From Xenopus tropicalis (taxonomy: Eukaryota; Chordata; Amphibia; Anura; Pipidae): a stretch of DNA of 64,000 bases. Both the position numbers and the translations under genes were made by a program. Shown here piece by piece: positions 57,524-64,000 of this stretch; the stretch's first letter is position 1, and each line of letters begins with the position of its first letter. The notes below the pieces were generated by a model. The model was not told the DNA's origin, ran no database searches, and was given only the letters and a program-made list of their open reading frames with translations. The stretch is taken from positions 51,453,516 through 51,517,515 of the forward strand of contig NC_030685.2 in NCBI RefSeq assembly GCF_000004195.4, written 5' to 3'.

Positions 57524-60369
57524 TTGCAGTGTGGAAGGAAACCAAAGTACACAGAGTAGAAGCTATGCAGATAGTGCCATGGTCTGAATCAAACCCCAAA
57601 TTGTTATGTACGTTTAAATACAACTGCAAATCATATTTAAGCACTTTAAGCACTTAGTTTCTTAACTTCTGCTCCATTTTTTTCAAGAGGCTGTCCCCTC
57701 TCTTGCTGTCCTTGACCAGTGGCACTCCCCACATGTTATGCATGATGGTACCTCCCATCTTACTGTCTGAAATTTGCTCTTTGCTTATACTTTGTTTTCT
57801 AACCAGAATTTCAGTTCTTCTAAAGGCATGGGGCAATCTGGTACATTTGACCTGCTGGGCAAATGGACTAAGGCCATATGAGTGGGCATACAAGGAGAAA
57901 AAAAATGCTCAGAACAGTAGGTGCAGCTCCTCTTCACTTCCACATCTGGGGTTGCACCATGTACTTGTACCTAAAAATCACAGAATTGACATCCATAGTA
58001 CATGAACAGCAGTCAGGATCAGCAGGACATCATACACACTCAGATAATCCTATGAAATTAATCTATGCGTATAAGGACACTTTCATGTAAAGATCACAGT
58101 TGTGTACTTTTGTTACGATTATTCATTTGGGTCGGGGGTAGGGGTGCAACAAAAGCTGCTGGCCTGAAAGGCAAACACTAAAAATAAACAGACAAGTGCA
58201 TACGAGAATGCAAACTTGGACTAAAAAGAAAATTGGCCTTGCACCACATTTCCCTCACAGTCACATCGAGCTGTTCTTTGTGTAGTTTTAAAAAAAGGCA
58301 TTTAGAAGATAAAAAAAAGTCTAAAGCAAATTTAAAAATAAAGTTCTATTATAAACCTTTGATGAACCAATGAAAATATCAATATAAGATATATAATATC
58401 AATATAAAAAGGAATTGCTAAGGGTTTTAAATGACAGCCTCTGGAAGAGACACATATCTGCATAACAGTATAGTAGAGGACTGGGGGCCAGAAGGATCCA
58501 TAATTAGATTCCCATCACAATGCCCAAAATGTCCTGCTTTTGACCTTACCTTTTCAACTTAGATTAGGCAAGAGACAGCCATAGAAAAAGAAAATGAGGC
58601 AGTCAAAGGGAACAGTTTGTTTTATTTTGTAACCAGAAATTTTGAAAAGAAGATGTGCAGTGTAAAGTCAGCCTTCATTCATCACAGTGCATTATCTGAT
58701 AAAAGACAAAGAATTCCTTAGCTGTTAGACGAAGCACATCCCTTACACCCAATGCTTCTGTAAGATGGATCATCTAAAAAGTAATTTCATTAGGATTCAC
58801 TTTAATTTGAATACCACATACAAAAAAACAAAAGATACCAAATATACAATAAAGAATGATCTCATAGACATTTTATAATAGTATGAAACATAAAAGTAGC
58901 AACATTATTGTTATTTTTTTTTATGCCAAATGCTTATTTTGTACCTTGAAAACTGCAAGCACAAAACTGGCTCCATGCTGTCAGACCACAGCTCAAACTC
59001 GAGCAAACAAGCAGGCTGCAAAGCCAGGAAAAAATTCAATGTGATTATTTCTCTATGCCTTTATATACACATCAATGGTGTATGAACACTGAATGAATTA
59101 AGCTGTGTCTGTTCAGAAATTACAGCACCCTCTCAAGCAAAGGGACAACAATAAAAGTAATGGCATCCATTTCTTTTAACACACCTGCACACTAGCTTGT
59201 GCCCATGGGAATAACACATGCTGGAGTTGAAACTGGCCTCCTATAGTTTCTAGCTTCTTTTGACTTTTGACTGCTATACATGAGCAACATTAAAATACAA
59301 GATTCCCACATGTTAATGGGCCTATGCTATGTCTTCATTTCATTGTGTTTTCTTGTTAATATGTAATATAGAGTAAATATACAGTATACACACAGTTATA
59401 AATTAGCCACAAATAGAAATACCCCAAAAAGAAATGCAACATCTTGACTTTCCCTATTCAGAATACTAATGTAACGGATTACTGTTTCATACTAGCAGCA
59501 TTTTACCTATTAGTTAGATTTGTACCAGCACCTAACATATATATTAATATGTAACTACATATCCAGTATATGTAAATGTTTGTAACAAAGATTTACAGGC
59601 ATATAATTAACCACTAGAATAGGGTAAAAGAATGCTGCGTAGCTTACTAGCATTGTGCAAAAGATCTGACTGACTGAAGCTGGCCATATACCTAAAGTTC
59701 CGCTTGTTTGATGAGGGGCCCCCTACGCACTGGGCAAAACTAGGCCAATCATTTTGTGGGCTTATTGGTCAGGAGTGGACGAGCTAGCACATTTTATCCA
59801 CCCCATGTAGTCCTTTAGATTGTGTTCCAATTGTGTCCCAGTAGAGCTTAGAGTCTATCCCATTCACACAACAAACAATTAAAGCCAGTTTTATCAAGAG
59901 GGAAACAACCAGCTGGTATGCTTTGGGACTTTTGGAGAAAATTAAGATTAACTGGCAGAAACCCCAAAAGACAGAAGAAGTAGACAATTCACAGGTCAGC
60001 CAACATGGTAAGGCAGCAGCACTAACCAGTGAGCTCCTATAAGTAGTTTTGTACTACCTTTGCAATAATATCTAAAACTTGTCCCTACATCTCAAGGTGG
60101 TGTAATGGGTCTTACTAAAATAGAGTAGTTAAAGTGTCCCGCACATTTTGCATGCTATCCATATCAAAAGGGGCACCTCCTGGCCTTTAGGCAGATGTTC
60201 AGGTGACTAATAAAGCATTCCTTTTGGCTTTCATTTACTCTGGACAAACTCTAGAGGGGAACCTTCCTCCTTACTGCCCTGAAAGGTTTTCAGTTATTCT
60301 CTTCAATATGGGCTGTGGGTAATAGCTGCCTGGGTGCAGAATGTCAAAAGCATAGATATTGTAAACAAA
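57524..60369. other. Unassigned AT-rich intron DNA
   Basis: No gene or clear repeat. GCTGGCCATATACC (about 59681) is a repeat-like motif familiar in Xenopus. The overlapping frames at 57654-58090 have no domain. Confidence 0.4.
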
Positions 60370-62466
60370 TATCCCGCACTCACAGGGCTTATGAAAACAA
60401 AAAATATTTTATTGGCAAGTGACTAACGTTTTGGCTGACACAGCAGCCTTTCTCAAAGTGAATGCAAAGCAAACAAATTCCCCAATTAAACCCAACAATG
60501 GCGCCAAAACCAGTGTGACATCATAAACAGGGGGTGTGTTTAAGGTAAATAGGTAGAAGAGATTAAAACTAATGAAAAATAAATCGTATAAATAAAATTA
60601 AAAAAGTAGGAGGCTGGAAGGTGAGACAATGGATAAGACACCCAGTGTGAGAAAGAATATGTAGTAAAATAAAACAGAAAGCGCTTGTACCCACTTGTGT
60701 TGAACTACAACTAGCACCTCATGTACATAGGGCAATGGTGTGTCGAGCAAGAAGGACGGCATTAGGGACATAGCAACTCGGTATGTCATTTACAGTTATA
60801 GCGGCAGAGCCCGTTGCAACAGGGCGGGACCGACAAGGAATAGTAGGAGCCCATATGTGTTGCGCATAGAATGGATATGTCCACCGTTACGACAAGTGGT
60901 TAAATGTATGCGAGCGATATGGCTCCGTTCAAGTGGCGCATACCAGCGCGTATCAGGATTAGGCAAAGTAGCGTTTAACCAAGGACGGCTAGTGACACGT
61001 ATGAACCTGGAGTCGCTGCCATTTAGGGGACCCAATGCGTCAATACAGTGCACAGATATATACCGTCCAAGGAGTGGAACATGATTGAGGGGTTAATAAA
61101 GAATTTTTGGGCAGTAACAAATGTTCAAGCGGGTATAAGTATGGCAAAATGATGGATTTGTAAGATGCTGGTGTTCGTACCCGGCAAAGGGCGAACCGCC
61201 ACACATTATACACAGATCCAAACTGAGCAGCGAAACCCGTGTAAAGTGAAGGATAATGTACAGGTGCAATTTAACGGTACAAAGGGGTACAAGCTAGCAG
61301 AAAAAGTGAGCAATGTGAAACAAAAGCAATGTGGGATAAAAACAAGTAAGAGAGGGTGCTGAAAAAAATATTCACAGTACATAATGAGTTATAAGCCGGA
61401 GTTAAGTGGAGTCAAAGTATGAGAGAAAGCAGGGAGCAGGCTTTTTCCTCTGCGATACGCGATGCGTGGAGGAGTCCTAAAGATAGGGGGGAGTGAACGA
61501 TCTTTTTCAACTACTGACCAGTGAAATAGTATAGTGTCCGCGAGTGGTTTCTTATCTGGAGCAAATGTAGTGATGAATGTCAATCTTTCATTCTGGTTGC
61601 TGGGTTTAGAGTGTTTATTCGAGTCCAAGGTCTGTGTGCGGGGCAACTGGAGTGCTCTTTCCTTACTCTGGAGAAGATCCTGTAGAATATAGCCCCTCTG
61701 TAAGAACCGTTGAACAAGGTCATCGAGTTGTTGGTGCAAAAGTTGTGGGTCTAAGTTGTTGCGCACCATTCTTACCATTTGTGAGTAAGGAATGCTTCTG
61801 AGTAAGTGCGGAGGATGACAGGAAGGGTGGTGCAATAATGTATTACGGTCCGTGGCCTTCCTATAAGTAGTGGTGGTAAACGTGGAGCCAGAAAGGGTGA
61901 TTGTTAGATCCAGAAAGGCAACCGACACCGGGTCTATATGTGCTGTAAACTTGATGGTGGTGGGAAGATCATTCAGTTCTTGGACCATAGTCAAAAACTA
62001 TTCCTGTGAGCCAGACCAGAGGATCAGGAGGTCATCAATGTAGCGAAACAGCCTAAAGATGTGTGTACCATATTTGGGAAAGATGTGAGAATTTTCAAAG
62101 TTGGACATGAACAGATTTGCGAATGAAGGAGCAACATTGGAGCCCATACTGGTGCCGCTAGTTTGCAAATAATAAGAAAGTTCAAATTTGAAGTAATTCA
62201 ATGTTAAGCAGTGATTAAGGAGAGTCAACAAAAATTCAGTTGGTGGTCTGTCTTTCGCAGGGTGATCCTGTAAGAAGTTTTGAACAACAGCCATACCATC
62301 AGTGATTGGGATAACCGTATACAGTGACGAGACATCCATCGCGGCCAGAAGGAGTTTGCTGGGTAAAGGGTAAAGCTTCTGTAGTTTCACTAATAGGTCC
62401 CCTGTGTCACGGATGTATGTGTTCATTTTCTGTACAATGGGCTGTAGGTAATAATCAACATAGATG

Positions 62467-62514
62467 GAAAGCGGTCACAGGCACTAACAATGGGTCACAG
62501 GCACTAACAATGGG
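62467..62514. repeat. 20-bp tandem duplication in the PLE
   Basis: GGTCACAGGCACTAACAATG occurs twice in direct succession (roughly 62476-62515). Twenty bases are not a multiple of three, so it shifts the RT frame just after GRPIVSACD. Removing one copy does not by itself restore the downstream frame, so another small change lies nearby. Confidence 0.9.
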
Positions 62515-62745
62515 TCGACCTGGTGGTGTAGTTGAGTTTTTATGTATTTTTGGCAGAGTGTAGAAAATGGGACATTTGGGAAATTCCTTGGTCAGAAAGA
62601 TAAAAATGTCAGTGGTAATGATGCCGCCATTCAAACCCAGTCGTAATGAATTGTCAATGGTTTTCTTGAAGGTGAGACCCGGGTCTCTATCCAGTCTCTG
62701 GTACACAGTTCTGTCTGCAAGTTGTTGTAAAATTTCATGTCTGTA

Positions 62746-62906
62746 GATTGTAAGCTCTTTTGGGCAGGGCCCTCTTCACCTCTTGTATTGATTATTGATT
62801 GCTTTATATGTTACTCTGTATGTCCAATGTACTGTATGTAACCCACTTATTGTACAGCGCTGCGGAATATGTTGGCGCTTTATAAATAAATGTTAATGTA
62901 ATGTAA
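62746..62906 (+). mobile_element. L2-tailed short insertion in the PLE, with 9-bp target duplication
   Basis: Perfect duplications ATGTCTGTA flank it (62737-62745 and 62907-62915). It starts GATTGTAAGCTCTTTTGGGC, the L2-type 3' signature, continues with AGCGCTGCGGAATATGTTGG and GCGCTTTATAAATAAATG, and ends in TGTAA-type short repeats, as L2 3' ends do. It is either a severely truncated L2 or a SINE using the L2 tail. It is younger than the PLE. Confidence 0.85.
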
Positions 62907-64000
62907 ATGTCTGTAATCTGAATAATCTTGGATTACTACGGAACCTCCTTTGTCAGCAGGGCGAATAGTGATATTGCGGTTTTGGAACAGGGAAGTAATG
63001 GCATCCCTTTCGCTACTGGTGAGATTGGGGTATATGGGTGTAGAATGTGTGTGTTTTTCAGTCTCATCAATGAGTAGTCTAGTAAAAGCTGCTATCGATT
63101 TGGGGGTGTTGGGGGGTTCAAACTGGCTAGGGGCTTTGAACCGTATAGAGTGGGAAGAAGAGGAAGTCGTATGGAAATGGTCTCGCAGTTTCATGCTGCG
63201 TTGGAATCTATGGATGTCAATCATAGTGTCTAGAGTATTTGTTCTGGAGGTAGGAACAAAGGACAAACCTTTTGAAAGGAGTGATAATTCTGGTTCAGTC
63301 AAAGTATGGGTGCTTAAATTAAAGACTACTTGTTCGGTGGCCGCAAATTTCTTGCGGAACGGATGTTGGTGCCCGCCTCGCCTCTTGTTAGGGCGCCCCC
63401 GGATGGGGGGCGAGAGTTTGGTCCTAAAAAATGAGATTGGGGTGAGTCTGTCCGGGGTGCTGGGTAGATAGGGGCCCGAGATTGTCTCCCCCTACGGAAT
63501 CCCCGTTCCCTGTCGGGTGTGTCAGAGTCAGAAGACGTAGTGGTATAGGGAGAAGAGTCAATTCTTTCAGTGTGTGGGTTCAGGGCAGAGTGAAATCTCC
63601 TTCCCCGGATTAAGGTTTCACCCCCAGTCAGCCAGCGATACACCCGTCTATTTTGATAGTCGGCAGCCACAGTAGTCACCTTCTGTTTTTTAAATTTATG
63701 TAAGTCAGTAGTGTATTGAGTGATCTGATTTTGTAGTTTATCAAGCCACTTATGGTCTTTATCGTTTGTTAGGGTGCGTAGGTGTGCTGTTTCAAAGGCA
63801 GAGATTTCTGTGTTAACAATCTTTAAGTTTCTACTAACCTCTTCAATGACAAGTAAAATTAAGTCCATGGAACACTTGTTAAGGATCTGGCACCACCGTT
63901 TATAGAAATCAACGTTGTTACGGCCAATCGTAGGAATGTTGCGGATCCTGAATCCTCTGGGAATTTGCTGTTTTTTGTAGAAATCAGATAAGTATATACC

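Larger units (their letters stand above)
40813..64000 (-). other. pard3b: Intron upstream of the PARD3B exon (partial)
   Basis: This is the intron that precedes the exon in the transcript and ends in a CAG acceptor at 40813-40815. It holds the CR1 LINE (same-strand transcription opposite to the gene), the PLE (same strand as the gene) and several MITEs. No exon for the PAR-3 N-terminal oligomerisation domain was recognised. The intron continues past the right edge. Confidence 0.6.
60370..64000 (-). mobile_element. Penelope-like element (PLE), decayed, continuing past the right edge
   Basis: On the minus strand the element runs from beyond 64000 through the RT coding region (to about 61389) and a roughly 1-kb non-coding 3' part. 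It ends near 60370 with a tail (60421-60460) containing a GGCTG/CAGCC stem, AAAACGTTAGTC, AATAAAAT and GAGTGCGGG, like the other PLE ends in the window. The RNA would be copied by its own RT; this copy is dead (stop, frameshifts, insertion). No GIY-YIG motif was seen after the RT. Confidence 0.85.
61389..64000 (-). pseudogene. PLE reverse transcriptase, broken frame
   Basis: The N-terminal part is open from the window edge (64000) to 63326 and includes IPRGFRIRNIP, typical of PLE starts. A frameshift near 63340 separates it from 62880-63302+ ([31 protein letters not shown]). An insertion at 62746-62906 interrupts the frame. The next part (62455-62730) carries LPKIHKNSTTPPGRPIVSA and ends at a frame break with a 20-bp tandem duplication. 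The core RT (61998-62426) keeps [24 protein letters not shown] and catalytic [11 protein letters not shown]. An in-frame TAG (61995-61997) precedes the last part, which carries [28 protein letters not shown] and [12 protein letters not shown]. Confidence 0.88.

Noticed and set aside
60740..61084. 114-codon plus-strand frame
   Set aside because: It lies antisense to the non-coding 3' part of the PLE; no domain recognised.
62950..63471. 173-codon plus-strand frame
   Set aside because: Antisense shadow of the PLE coding region, which carries clear PLE motifs on the other strand.
1..64000. CRISPR arrays, operons, phage or plasmid features
   Set aside because: No regularly spaced repeats and no prokaryotic gene organisation; the window is vertebrate intron DNA.
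61389..64000. Retrovirus or other viral polymerase
   Set aside because: RT motifs ([27 protein letters not shown]) are of the PLE type; no gag, protease, integrase or envelope-like sequence was seen.

Overview
This is vertebrate nuclear DNA, almost certainly from a clawed frog (Xenopus). It is AT-rich, intron-like and packed with transposable elements of the kinds typical of Xenopus: T2-type miniature elements (ends TTAAAGG, TTAA target), hAT miniature elements with 8-bp target duplications, Penelope-like elements (PLEs), CR1 and L1-type LINEs, an L2-type tail and a CORE-SINE. There is no bacterial or viral gene layout, no operon and no CRISPR array. No database was searched; names come from sequence recognition.

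The only host coding sequence I can support is one 110-bp exon on the minus strand at 40703-40812. It has a canonical acceptor and donor and encodes a peptide I recognise as a piece of PARD3B (PAR-3 beta, a cell-polarity scaffold) between its N-terminal oligomerisation domain and its first PDZ domain. The window is therefore best read as the inside of a very large PARD3B gene transcribed right to left: 40813-64000 is part of the upstream intron and 1-40702 part of the downstream intron. A conserved adaptor-like exon in long, repeat-filled introns fits the large size of PARD3B in other vertebrates.

Layout. 1-13 kb: AT microsatellites, PLE terminal pieces with fold-backs, a 1.4-kb fold-back DNA element, a tRNA-derived CORE-SINE, palindromic and T2-type MITEs, and a T2 element carrying a hAT element. 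13-30 kb: first copy of a three-copy family, a long purine tract, two full copies of a MITE with TACAGG ends, a solo PLE tail with a well-formed hammerhead-like core, and a three-level nest (T2-MITE containing a 2-kb L1 fragment containing a hAT). 30-47 kb: sparser repeats, a perfect 36-bp palindrome, the PARD3B exon and the least repetitive DNA of the window. 47-50 kb: a CR1 LINE, truncated at its 5' end but with an intact 833-codon reading frame, lying between two PLE tails in opposite orientation. 50-60 kb: further MITEs. 60.4-64 kb: a decayed PLE on the minus strand, interrupted by an L2-tailed insertion and continuing past the right edge.

I found no convincing undescribed biological system. 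The most useful observations are the nested insertions, whose target duplications give a clear relative chronology; the repeated PLE termini with remnants of hammerhead-ribozyme-like cores; the apparent lack of a GIY-YIG endonuclease in the PLE; the intact CR1 frame; and a 29-bp hairpin at 12.75 kb.
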